Origin: Beijerinckiaceae bacterium
GTDB lineage: Bacteria; Pseudomonadota; Alphaproteobacteria; Rhizobiales; Beijerinckiaceae
Length of the DNA: 57,619 nucleotides
Direction of reading: 5' to 3'
Assembly (NCBI GenBank): GCA_019745195.1
Contig: JAIETL010000029.1
Location: forward strand, 1 to 57,619
Both the position numbers and the translations under genes were made by a program. A model generated the notes under the pieces. The model was not told the origin of the DNA, searched no databases, and saw only the letters and a program-made list of their open reading frames with translations. Numbering within the stretch: position 1 is the first letter of the stretch; each line of letters begins with the position of its first letter. This document shows, one piece after another, positions 51,124 through 57,619 of the stretch.

Positions 51124-52356
51124 ATGGAACCACGACTCTCGACGACGCCCTTTGGGCGGCGAACGCTGACGCTTGCCCATGTGGCAAGCCAGGCGAGCGC
51201 AAAGACGCGGCCGCCGGAGAAGGCGGTCCACAAATGGAATATTTTTCGGGCGATCTGTACGGCCAAGAACGCGCTGGGCGTGCCCGAGCGCGCATTGGCC
51301 GTCCTCGATGCGCTGCTGTCCTTCCACCCGGAGACCGTCCTGACGGGCGAGGGATTGATCGTCTTCCCCTCGAACCACCAGCTCGGGTTGCGGGCGCATG
51401 GGATGCCGATGGCGACGCTCAGGCGTCATCTGGCGGCTCTGGTCGACGCAGGGCTGATCGTCAGGAGAGACAGCCCCAACGGCAAACGCTACGCCCGCAA
51501 GGGCAGGGGAGGGGAGATCGAGTTCGCCTTCGGCTTCGACCTGGCCCCGCTCGTGGTGCGTGCGGAAGAATTCGAGGCCCTGGCGGCCGAGGTCGAGACA
51601 GAGGCCAGAGCGCTGCGCCTTGTGCGCGAGCGCATCACGATCTGCCGGCGCGACATCGTCAAGATGATCGCGACGGGGCTCGAAGAAGGCGTCCCGACGC
51701 AGCAGTCAGTAGGGCAGGGGCCGGCCGACTGGGCCGAGATCCACCAGCTCTATCGGTGCATCATGGCGCGGATTCCACGCAGCGCGACGCGCCTGGCGCT
51801 GGAGCCAATCGCCGACGAGTTGTCGCTGCTTGCCGACGAAATCCTCAACCTGCTGGAAACCCATATCAAAACTCAAAATATGAGCAGCAATGAGTCTCAG
51901 AATGGGCGTCACATACAGAATTCAAATCCAGACTCCCCTATTGATCTTGAACCTCGCTTTCCAGAAAGCAGGGGGGCTGGTTTGGGGATCGTGCCGGAAC
52001 GGAAGCGGATGCCGGAAGGGATCTTCCCGCTCGGGATGGTTTTGGACGCCTGTCCTGATCTGATCGACTATTCGAAGGGCGGGATCGACAACTGGCGCGA
52101 CTTCTTGGCGACCGTCGCGGTTGTCCGACCGATGCTCGGGATCAGTCCAAGTGCGTGGGAGGAGGCGATCGGCGTCATGGACGAGATCCAAGCTTCGATC
52201 GTCGTGGCGGCGATCCTGCAGCGTGGGGAAGCGATTTCCAGCGCCGGCGGCTATCTGCGCGAGTTGACGCGCAAGGCGCAAGCGGCGGAGTTTTCGCTCG
52301 GGCCGATGCTGATGGCACTGATCGGCAGCCGGCGTCGCGAGAAGAAGCGGGCGTGA
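51124..52356 (+). CDS. repC: Replication initiator RepC
   Basis: The 410-residue protein is the repABC initiator. Family segments include RALAVLDALLSFHPE, LIVFPSNHQLGLRAHGMPMATLRRHLAALVDAGLI (a winged-helix region, quoted here only by its parts) and the C-terminal ISPSAWEEAIGVMDEIQAS with SSAGGYLRELTRKA. RepC binds the origin, which in these replicons lies inside its own gene. An AT-rich patch at 51862-51950 is the likely place. AAGG sits close to the ATG, and the leader carries the antisense RNA target. Confidence 0.95.
   Translation: MEPRLSTTPFGRRTLTLAHVASQASAKTRPPEKAVHKWNIFRAICTAKNALGVPERALAVLDALLSFHPETVLTGEGLIVFPSNHQLGLRAHGMPMATLRRHLAALVDAGLIVRRDSPNGKRYARKGRGGEIEFAFGFDLAPLVVRAEEFEALAAEVETEARALRLVRERITICRRDIVKMIATGLEEGVPTQQSVGQGPADWAEIHQLYRCIMARIPRSATRLALEPIADELSLLADEILNLLETHIKTQNMSSNESQNGRHIQNSNPDSPIDLEPRFPESRGAGLGIVPERKRMPEGIFPLGMVLDACPDLIDYSKGGIDNWRDFLATVAVVRPMLGISPSAWEEAIGVMDEIQASIVVAAILQRGEAISSAGGYLRELTRKAQAAEFSLGPMLMALIGSRRREKKRA
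51862..51950 (+). other. AT-rich patch in repC, candidate origin of replication (oriV)
   Basis: Within the otherwise GC-rich repC, this stretch encodes the poorly conserved linker ETHIKTQNMSSNESQNGRH and has long A/T-rich runs (for example AAAACTCAAAATATGA). In studied repABC replicons the origin sits in an AT-rich region in the middle to second half of repC. Position and composition fit; direct repeats were not clear to me. Confidence 0.6.
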
Positions 52357-52440
52357 CGGTGATGCGGCGCAGCCACGCTCTGTCTGGATGTTTTGCTAAG
52401 GCCAATCGAGGCCTTGCGGGCGGGGTCATGGGGGCTTGTG

Positions 52441-52752
52441 ATGCGCGTCATGGCAAAACTGTCCCGGGCGATCCTGACCGTGCTTCTCTCTGGGCGTCAC
52501 GCGGCACTTGGCGGACGCTCGCCGCGTGACAAGGCGGCGAATCTGGCTCGGATCGCAGCCGCCTATAGCCGCATCGAGCTCGAGCAGGAGAAGGGCATTG
52601 GGCCATCACGGGCGGCAGAGGTCGAATGCTGGCTGTCAGATCGGGGGCTGTCGCTGCGGGTGGTGCGGAATTGCTCGGTTTCAGCGGGCGTCTTTGCCGA
52701 GGTGATCGCGGCGGGTGGCCCTGAGCAAGTCGCTAGCTCGGAATTCCCATGA
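52441..52752 (+). CDS. Small helical plasmid protein of unknown function
   Basis: The 103-residue frame starts at ATG 52441 (the frame extends to 52393). Its core SPRDKAANLARIAAAYSRIELEQEKGIGPSRAAEVECWLSDRGLSLR, here cited by its ends, resembles small plasmid proteins with a helix-hairpin-helix-like GIGPSRAAEVE segment. It follows repC by 84 bases in the same direction, and its stop overlaps the start of the next gene. Confidence 0.55.
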   Translation: MRVMAKLSRAILTVLLSGRHAALGGRSPRDKAANLARIAAAYSRIELEQEKGIGPSRAAEVECWLSDRGLSLRVVRNCSVSAGVFAEVIAAGGPEQVASSEFP

Positions 52753-53084
52753 TGGACGCCACATTCTGCCCGGCGACGATGTGCCCGCTCTTCGCGGCGG
52801 ACGGATCGAATTTCAGCGGAGCGGTCAATGTGGCCTGCGAGCGCGAAGCGTGCCGCTGGTTCGACGGCACAGTCTGTCAGGCCGGCCTCGTGGCAATCGG
52901 CGAGGTTGCTATGGCGTCGGCCGGAGAGGGTGCTTCCTGGCCACGCTTGAGCAATCCGATGCACCGGCGCGCTTTTGATTGCCCGCGTGAACACGAATGT
53001 ACCTGGCAGCAGCAGTCGCCCGGCGGCTTTTGTGCTCCGCGTCGTGCCCTGGCGCACGGGCTTGATCCGCGGCACTGCCGATAG
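52749..53084 (+). CDS. Cysteine-rich small protein
   Basis: The 111-residue protein contains nine cysteines in CP, CE, CR and CxxxxxC settings (TFCPATMCPLF, NVACEREACRWFDGTVCQAG, FDCPREHECTW, GFCAPR, RHCR). This looks like a metal- or Fe-S-binding arrangement. It overlaps the preceding gene (ATGATG, stop within), so the two are coupled. No family name recognised. Confidence 0.55.
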   Translation: MMDATFCPATMCPLFAADGSNFSGAVNVACEREACRWFDGTVCQAGLVAIGEVAMASAGEGASWPRLSNPMHRRAFDCPREHECTWQQQSPGGFCAPRRALAHGLDPRHCR

Positions 53085-53087
53085 AGA

Positions 53088-53379
53088 CTATCGGAGCGGG
53101 TTCGAGGATCGTTGTTCCAGGCGCGACACGGCGGCGGCTCGCCGCGCCTTTTCTTGCTGCCAGCGCGCCTCGACCTGATCGGCGATCAGATTCTGGTCGA
53201 TGATGACGACGCGCAGCATGCCGAGCTTGAACGAGAGCTTAGACAGCAGTAGCTGCTCGTGTCCTCCGGCAGGTCATAGGCGCCCCGTTGAACACTGGGG
53301 CCAGGGCCGCCTTGGCAGCATCGACGGCCTGGTCGAGCTGCGCATTGAACCGCTGTTGCTTGTCCTCGCTCATCGGCAT
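53088..53379 (-). pseudogene. Decayed small gene with two frameshifts
   Basis: On the - strand a start MPMSEDKQQRFNAQLDQAVD and KAALAPVFN is followed by a frameshift to GAYDLPEDT. After another shift come EQLLLSKLSFKLGMLRVVII and QEKARRAAAVSRLEQRS, ending at 53088. The three pieces join into one plausible protein of about 95 residues. Each is protein-like in composition, so the region is a broken gene rather than spacer. I do not recognise its family. The 53380-53437 remainder is short spacer. Confidence 0.5.
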
Positions 53380-53437
53380 GGACACTTCTCTCGTGGATTG
53401 TCCGGAAGCATGTAGGCTGTCAGCCCCGAAAGGCAGC

Positions 53438-54604
53438 TCAGATCGCTAGCCTTGCGGCCTTTCCGAGAGCCTGGTCGGCGTCGTTGTAGTAGCGCGCGGC
53501 CTGCTGGACCGAGCGATGCTGGGACTGGCGCATGGCGGCGGGCAGGGCGACGCCGTTACGGGCTGCCTCAGTCAGATAGCCTGACCTGAGGCCGTGAGCC
53601 GAAAACTCCGCCGGATCGAGCCCGGCCAGGACGCAGCGGCGCTTCAGGATGAGATTGACGGCCTGGGGCGTGAGCGCCCGGTCATCGATCGCCTCCCAGC
53701 GGTCGATTGCCCGAAACACCGCCCCCTTCTTGACGTCGGCCCGCTCGACCCATTCGCGCAGCGCCGCAACGGGCGCTCCGATCAGCAGCACCCGGGCATC
53801 TTCGTCAGCCTGAGTTGTCTTGGTTCGGCCGAGCGCGATCGACATGCAGGGCAGGCGAGGCGAGTTGTGATCATCAGGATCAAGCGGCACATCGGCCTCG
53901 ATACTCAGCTGCTCGAGCCGCAGGCGCGCCATCTCGCTGCGCCGGCGCCCGCCCGAGGCGAAAGCGACGAGCAGGATGGCGAGATCGCGGGTGTCGGCGA
54001 GGCGGTCGCTTTGGCAGGTCGCGATCAGCCGGTCCAGAATGTCGCGCGTCACAGCGCGCTTGCTCTTGCGCCGGCGCGGTTTTGCGCTGGCCCTGACCGC
54101 CAGGCGCACGCTTGTGCGGATCGCTGGCGTGCCGAGCGGGCTCTCAAGCCCCTTCCAGCGATGCAGCGTCGCCCAATGCGCCAGGCGCCGTTTGACGGTC
54201 GAGCTCGCATGGGGCCCGTCAGAACGTAGATGGTCACCGGCGCGCAGTGAAGCTTCGACGTCGGCCGGCATGCCGTGGGCGGCGTCTTCCGCGCGATGCG
54301 CCGGATCCCAGAGGTGATGGGCCACGAACTTCAGTGCCAGGGCTTCCGGCGCCGGCCAGGGCAGGGGCGAGCTCGTCGCTGCGATTGACCAGGCCTCAAG
54401 ATAGGCCAGATCCGAGGCGAGCGCGCGCAGCGAGTTCTCACCCATGCCTTCCTTGGCCAGATGCCGAAGCGTCGCAACGTCGTCGTCGGTCAGGATCGTG
54501 GCGAGCTTGTCGCGGCGCTCCATCGGGAGGATGCCGGCGAGCGCGTCGAGCTGCAGGGCACGTCGCGTTTCGGTTTCGGCCGAGAGCAGGGATGTAGAGG
54601 CCAC
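53438..54604 (-). CDS. Tyrosine recombinase (site-specific integrase), first of two
   Basis: The 388-residue protein has an N-terminal SAM-like DNA-binding domain and a C-terminal catalytic domain with FASGGRRRSEMARLRLEQL (first Arg), HGLRSGYLTEAARNG (His and second Arg) and QHRSVQQAARYYNDAD (His and nucleophilic Tyr). Such enzymes resolve plasmid multimers or move elements. It lies next to a second recombinase of different sequence in the same direction, 240 bases apart. Confidence 0.92.
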   Translation of the reverse strand: MASTSLLSAETETRRALQLDALAGILPMERRDKLATILTDDDVATLRHLAKEGMGENSLRALASDLAYLEAWSIAATSSPLPWPAPEALALKFVAHHLWDPAHRAEDAAHGMPADVEASLRAGDHLRSDGPHASSTVKRRLAHWATLHRWKGLESPLGTPAIRTSVRLAVRASAKPRRRKSKRAVTRDILDRLIATCQSDRLADTRDLAILLVAFASGGRRRSEMARLRLEQLSIEADVPLDPDDHNSPRLPCMSIALGRTKTTQADEDARVLLIGAPVAALREWVERADVKKGAVFRAIDRWEAIDDRALTPQAVNLILKRRCVLAGLDPAEFSAHGLRSGYLTEAARNGVALPAAMRQSQHRSVQQAARYYNDADQALGKAARLAI

Positions 54605-54844
54605 GGGCGCTCCTGGTGCCGTTTACGAGGGCAGTTTTCATCGACCTGAGGCCGACAGACGTCGCCGGCGGCGTTCCGGAGCGCCAGAATCGCCGAATTC
54701 CGACTGTGTGTCCATCACTATCGATAATGTCGCTTTCCCTTCCTAACTTCAATTTGAACCGCTTAAGGCGACGGCGACGTCTTGCATGCCTCTTGCTGTT
54801 TCAAGTCGGTTGCTCTGAGATCTTGATTCCATTGCGCTTTCCGT
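54605..54844. other. Intergenic stretch between two recombinase genes
   Basis: This 240-base stretch has no supported gene. It contains an 8-bp palindrome TATCGATA (about 54719-54726) in a locally AT-rich part, and a few short repeats. It could hold the promoter of the first recombinase gene and a recombination site, but no convincing pair of 11-bp arms was found. Confidence 0.4.
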
Positions 54845-56002
54845 TCACAGCCCTGCCGCTTTCGTCAGGTTGATGCGGAAGCGATCGCGCCGGCGCTGAT
54901 AGCGGCGTGTCATCTCGACCGAGGCGTGGCCGAGCTGGCGCTGGATGTGGGCTTCGTCGACTTCCGCGGAGGAGGCGAGACCGGCGCGCAGCGAATGCCC
55001 GGCGAAGGCGAGCGCCCGTTCGCCCTCCGACAGGTCGCCGCGAACGCCGGCGGCCAGCGCCAGCTTTTGGACCAGGCGTGCGACGTGGCGATCGGTCAGG
55101 CGCTGCGATTGCACGCCGGCATTGGCGACGGTCATCGGGCGGAACACCGGACCGTCGGCGATGCGGCCCAGCTTCAGCCAAGTTTCGAGTGCCTGGACGG
55201 GGCAGGTCCGGTCTGACGAGCCCCGTGCGATCTCGACGCTGCGCCAGCCGGTTTTGCCGTCGATGGTGAGGACGACGCCACCATCCAAAATCTCGATCCA
55301 GCCGCGGCCGTCATCGCTTTGCTTTGGACCGCAATCGAGCCCGGTAATCTCGGAACGGCGCAGGCCGCCGGCGAACCCGATCAGCAGGATGGCGCGATCA
55401 CGCCAGCCGCGCAGGTTCTGCTCGAGCATCGCCACCATCGCCAGAATGTCCTCGGCGAACAGCGCCTCCTTCTGGCGCGGGGGCCGGCCGTGGCTGCGGC
55501 GGACGCCGGCCATGACGTCGACGATATGGCGATCCTGTCGGGAGAGGGGGGTTCCAGCGCTGCGATAGGTCGTGGTGATCGCCGCCAGGCGCCGCTCGAT
55601 CGTCGAGACGGCGGCTTTTGCGATGCCTTGACCGTCGGCCGAGGCGGCGATGAACAGGCCGACCACCCGCGGGTCGGGACGGTGTGCGTCAAACCCCTGG
55701 CGCCGGCACCAGCGTTCGAACTGCTTCCAGTCCGAGGCGTAGGCGCGGGCGGTGTTGGCGCTGTCTTTCGCCTTGGCGTAGCCGCGCGCCGACCCGGCCA
55801 GTCTTTCGAGTTCCGGGTTTCGCAGGGCTGCGTCGTCGCCGGCGTCAAAACCCGACAGCTGCGACGTCGCGCTGAGCGCCGCCGATCGCGCCAAGCTGTC
55901 CTCCGGTCGATCAGATGGCTCGTTTTGCTGTTCGAATTCGGCGGATTCCTGCATTTCGAGAGGGTATCGAATCGTGTCCGATAAGGCAAGCTTACCGGAC
56001 AT
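54845..56002 (-). CDS. Tyrosine recombinase (site-specific integrase), second of two
   Basis: The 385-residue protein has an N-terminal core-binding domain (ANTARAYASDWKQFERWCRR) and a catalytic domain with GFAGGLRRSEITGLDC, HSLRAGLASSAEVDE and QLGHASVEMTRRYQRRRD, giving Arg, His-x-x-Arg, His and the nucleophilic Tyr. The start codon at 56002 lies at the edge of a 27-bp inverted repeat, which might be its binding or recombination site. It resembles integrases common on Rhizobiales plasmids. Confidence 0.93.
   Translation of the reverse strand: MSGKLALSDTIRYPLEMQESAEFEQQNEPSDRPEDSLARSAALSATSQLSGFDAGDDAALRNPELERLAGSARGYAKAKDSANTARAYASDWKQFERWCRRQGFDAHRPDPRVVGLFIAASADGQGIAKAAVSTIERRLAAITTTYRSAGTPLSRQDRHIVDVMAGVRRSHGRPPRQKEALFAEDILAMVAMLEQNLRGWRDRAILLIGFAGGLRRSEITGLDCGPKQSDDGRGWIEILDGGVVLTIDGKTGWRSVEIARGSSDRTCPVQALETWLKLGRIADGPVFRPMTVANAGVQSQRLTDRHVARLVQKLALAAGVRGDLSEGERALAFAGHSLRAGLASSAEVDEAHIQRQLGHASVEMTRRYQRRRDRFRINLTKAAGL
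55975..56001 (+). promoter_or_regulatory. 27-bp inverted repeat overlapping a recombinase start codon
   Basis: The arms TGTCCGATAAG (55975-55985) and CTTACCGGACA (55991-56001) differ at one position and are spaced by GCAAG. Two 11-bp arms with a 5-6-bp centre is the layout of a tyrosine-recombinase core site, such as dif. The right arm includes two bases of the recombinase start codon, so binding there would also block expression. Function is inferred. Confidence 0.55.
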
Positions 56003-56076
56003 GAAGTGAAGTAGACGGTGGCGGCGGAAAACAACCGATCTTGCGCAATTAACGCCGCCATGGCTATGCTCCCAAC

Positions 56077-56982
56077 ATGGATGCGACGCCGATTCCCCGT
56101 CCGAAAAGCCTCGCTCGCGCGAGAGGCATCAAGCCCGTCGGCGCATCTGGCGAGCCCGCCAACTCCCTGATTCCAAATCCGCTTCCGCGTTGGATCGGCT
56201 TTGCCGCCAGCGCCGATCGGCGCGACGCCGCGTTCGCGGCCGGTGCGGCTTTGCTCGCGCTCGACCAGATCGTCCGCGCCGCCCCGCCCTGGCTCGGCGT
56301 CCTGCGCGCCCGCCTGGCGCTCAAGGCCGCCAGCGTCGCCGCGCGGCTGCTGCGGCAAAAGGCCGATGAGGCGGCCTTGCGTGACGCCCAGCACCTCACG
56401 CGACCCGGTGACGATCCCGGACCCACCGGTCGCCTGCATCGGCTGCTGCGTCAGATCTCGTCGCGGCCGACACGGCAGGCCGGCGAAATCTTGCCGATGA
56501 TCGAGGCCGAACTGCGCGGCGCGCCCGTCGCCGCCGAATTTTGGTGCCTGATCGAGGCCGACCTGGCGCTCGCCCAAAAGCTCGGCTGGGGGACGCCGCT
56601 CTTGCTCCATGCCGGTATCGTCCTCGATCCGGCGCTCCGGCAAGGCCCGGACGGCCGCCGGCCGCGCGCCGACCGGCCGGAGTGGCAGGGCCTGCGCGAT
56701 CACGCGCTCGTCGTTGCGATAAACGCCGGTCACGCCCAGGCCGTGACGCTGGCCCGGCGCACCGAGACCTTGGCAGCGGCTGCCAAAACCCTGCGCACCC
56801 GCGACGAGGGGCGTGGCCTGGCGCTGGTGCTCGCCGATGACGCGGTCGCACCCTGGAACATGGTCGGGCGGGCCGGGTTCGGCTCCGACCGGGCGGCGCG
56901 CCGCTTTTGCGAAACGCTCGCGACGCAGGGCGCGCTCCGGCTTTTAACCGACCGGCCAACGTTTCGGCTGTACGGGCTGTGA
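56077..56982 (+). CDS. DUF1403 family protein
   Basis: The 301-residue protein is rich in alanine and leucine. It carries the DUF1403 pattern RDAAFAAGAALLALDQIV, PPWLGVLRARLALKAASVA and ARLLRQKADEAALRDAQHL, then TRPGDDPGPTGRLHRL and a long helical C-terminus ending LLTDRPTFRLYGL. Its function is unknown. In plasmids of this group DUF1403 genes sit beside scpB-like genes, as here (63-base gap), so a link with DNA segregation is possible. Confidence 0.82.
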   Translation: MDATPIPRPKSLARARGIKPVGASGEPANSLIPNPLPRWIGFAASADRRDAAFAAGAALLALDQIVRAAPPWLGVLRARLALKAASVAARLLRQKADEAALRDAQHLTRPGDDPGPTGRLHRLLRQISSRPTRQAGEILPMIEAELRGAPVAAEFWCLIEADLALAQKLGWGTPLLLHAGIVLDPALRQGPDGRRPRADRPEWQGLRDHALVVAINAGHAQAVTLARRTETLAAAAKTLRTRDEGRGLALVLADDAVAPWNMVGRAGFGSDRAARRFCETLATQGALRLLTDRPTFRLYGL

Positions 56983-57044
56983 TCATGATCCGCGCATCAA
57001 AGCCGCAGCGCTTGGGCCGATCGCGTGAGGGGGCCGGCTGAGCC

Positions 57045-57619
57045 ATGGCCAAAGCCGCGCGCCTGTTCGACGCCGAACTCGCTGATCTGCCAGCGGAGCT
57101 GCGCTGGCGCGAATGGATGGGCAGAATCGAGGCGGCGATTTTTGCCTCGCCGACGCCTGTGCCGCGCGAGACGCTGGCCCGGCTGGTCGGGCGGTCTTGC
57201 GTGCTCGATGAACTGATCGCCGACATTCGCGACGAGCTGAAGCCGCGCCCCTACGACCTCGTCTTCGTCGCCGGCGGCTTCCAGCACCGCTCGAAGGCGC
57301 GGTTTGCCGAGGCGATCCGCGTCGTGCTCGGCGTGGGCGAGCCCGGCACGCCAAATCTGTCGAAATCCGAGAGTCTGGTCATCAGCGCGATCGCCTATCT
57401 CCAGCCGGTCACGCGGAAAAGCATCTCGCGGCTGCTCGGCAAGGAGATCAGCCGCGACATCATCGCCAAGCTGAAACGCCTCGATCTGATCGGCGCCGGA
57501 CCGCGCATGGCAGAACCCGGCGCGCCCTTGTCCTATGTCACGACGCCGACATTTCTGTCGGTGTTCGGGTTCGCCAGCCTGCGCGACCTGCCCGAGATCG
57601 AGGCGATGCAGGAGGCCGG
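57045..57619 (+). CDS. scpB: ScpB-like SMC complex subunit, 3' end outside window
   Basis: The frame is open from ATG 57045 to the window edge (191 codons seen). LPAELRWREWMGRIEAAIFA opens the first winged-helix domain. It is followed by RETLARLVGRSCVLDELIADI, and RPYDLVFVAGGFQHRSKARF. A second domain follows with LVISAIAYLQPVTRKSISRL and LLGKEISRDIIAKLKRLDLIG. These match ScpB, a partner of SMC in chromosome condensation. A plasmid copy probably serves replicon segregation alongside RepA/RepB. Confidence 0.85.
   Translation, partial: MAKAARLFDAELADLPAELRWREWMGRIEAAIFASPTPVPRETLARLVGRSCVLDELIADIRDELKPRPYDLVFVAGGFQHRSKARFAEAIRVVLGVGEPGTPNLSKSESLVISAIAYLQPVTRKSISRLLGKEISRDIIAKLKRLDLIGAGPRMAEPGAPLSYVTTPTFLSVFGFASLRDLPEIEAMQEA

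Overview
The window looks like part of a repABC replicon (plasmid or chromid) from a high-GC alphaproteobacterium, most likely of the order Hyphomicrobiales. A complete repA-repB-repC cassette with two parS-like palindromes and a candidate antisense RNA lies at 48.4-52.4 kb, and this replicon type is confined to Alphaproteobacteria. No ribosomal RNA, tRNA or core housekeeping gene was seen.

Layout. (1) 1-9.2 kb is a copper/silver export block on the + strand. It holds the 3' end of a P-type ATPase gene, small exported proteins, a CusC-CusB-CusA tripartite RND pump, a CusF-like metallochaperone, a 46-residue Met-rich membrane peptide and a four-helix membrane protein. (2) 9.5-11.1 kb is msrPQ, the periplasmic methionine-sulfoxide repair pair, a sensible partner for copper stress. 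(3) 11.5-24.3 kb is the most interesting part. A SelD protein with an N-terminal FAD/NAD oxidoreductase sits with a PhnCDE-like ABC importer, a DoxX-like membrane protein, a methyltransferase, a nucleoside phosphorylase, two radical-SAM proteins and three glycosyltransferases. By analogy with arsenosugar and adenosylhopane pathways I infer a pathway for a seleno-sugar or seleno-nucleoside metabolite; this is a hypothesis. (4) 24.5-26.3 kb is a nested transposon scar: an IS3-family element inserted in a decayed IS630-family transposase gene. (5) 26.4-39.4 kb (- strand) is a VirB/VirD4 type IV secretion system with virB1-virB6, virB8-virB11, virD4 and small extra genes, but no relaxase. A divergent + strand operon (39.5-43.9 kb) encodes exported accessory proteins, including two divergent nuclease-like proteins and a lysozyme-like protein. 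(6) 44.4-45.0 kb is a VapBC-type toxin-antitoxin pair with a perfect operator palindrome. (7) 45.3-47.9 kb is an IS21-family element with a frameshifted istA. (8) 48.0-52.4 kb has a broken DUF736 gene and the repABC cassette. (9) 52.4-57.6 kb has small plasmid genes, a decayed gene, two tyrosine recombinases, a DUF1403 gene and the start of an scpB gene.

Many genes overlap by ATGA-type junctions, so they are translated as tightly coupled operons. Decay is concentrated in mobile elements and at the repABC border. All function calls come from reading motifs and gene order; no database search was run.
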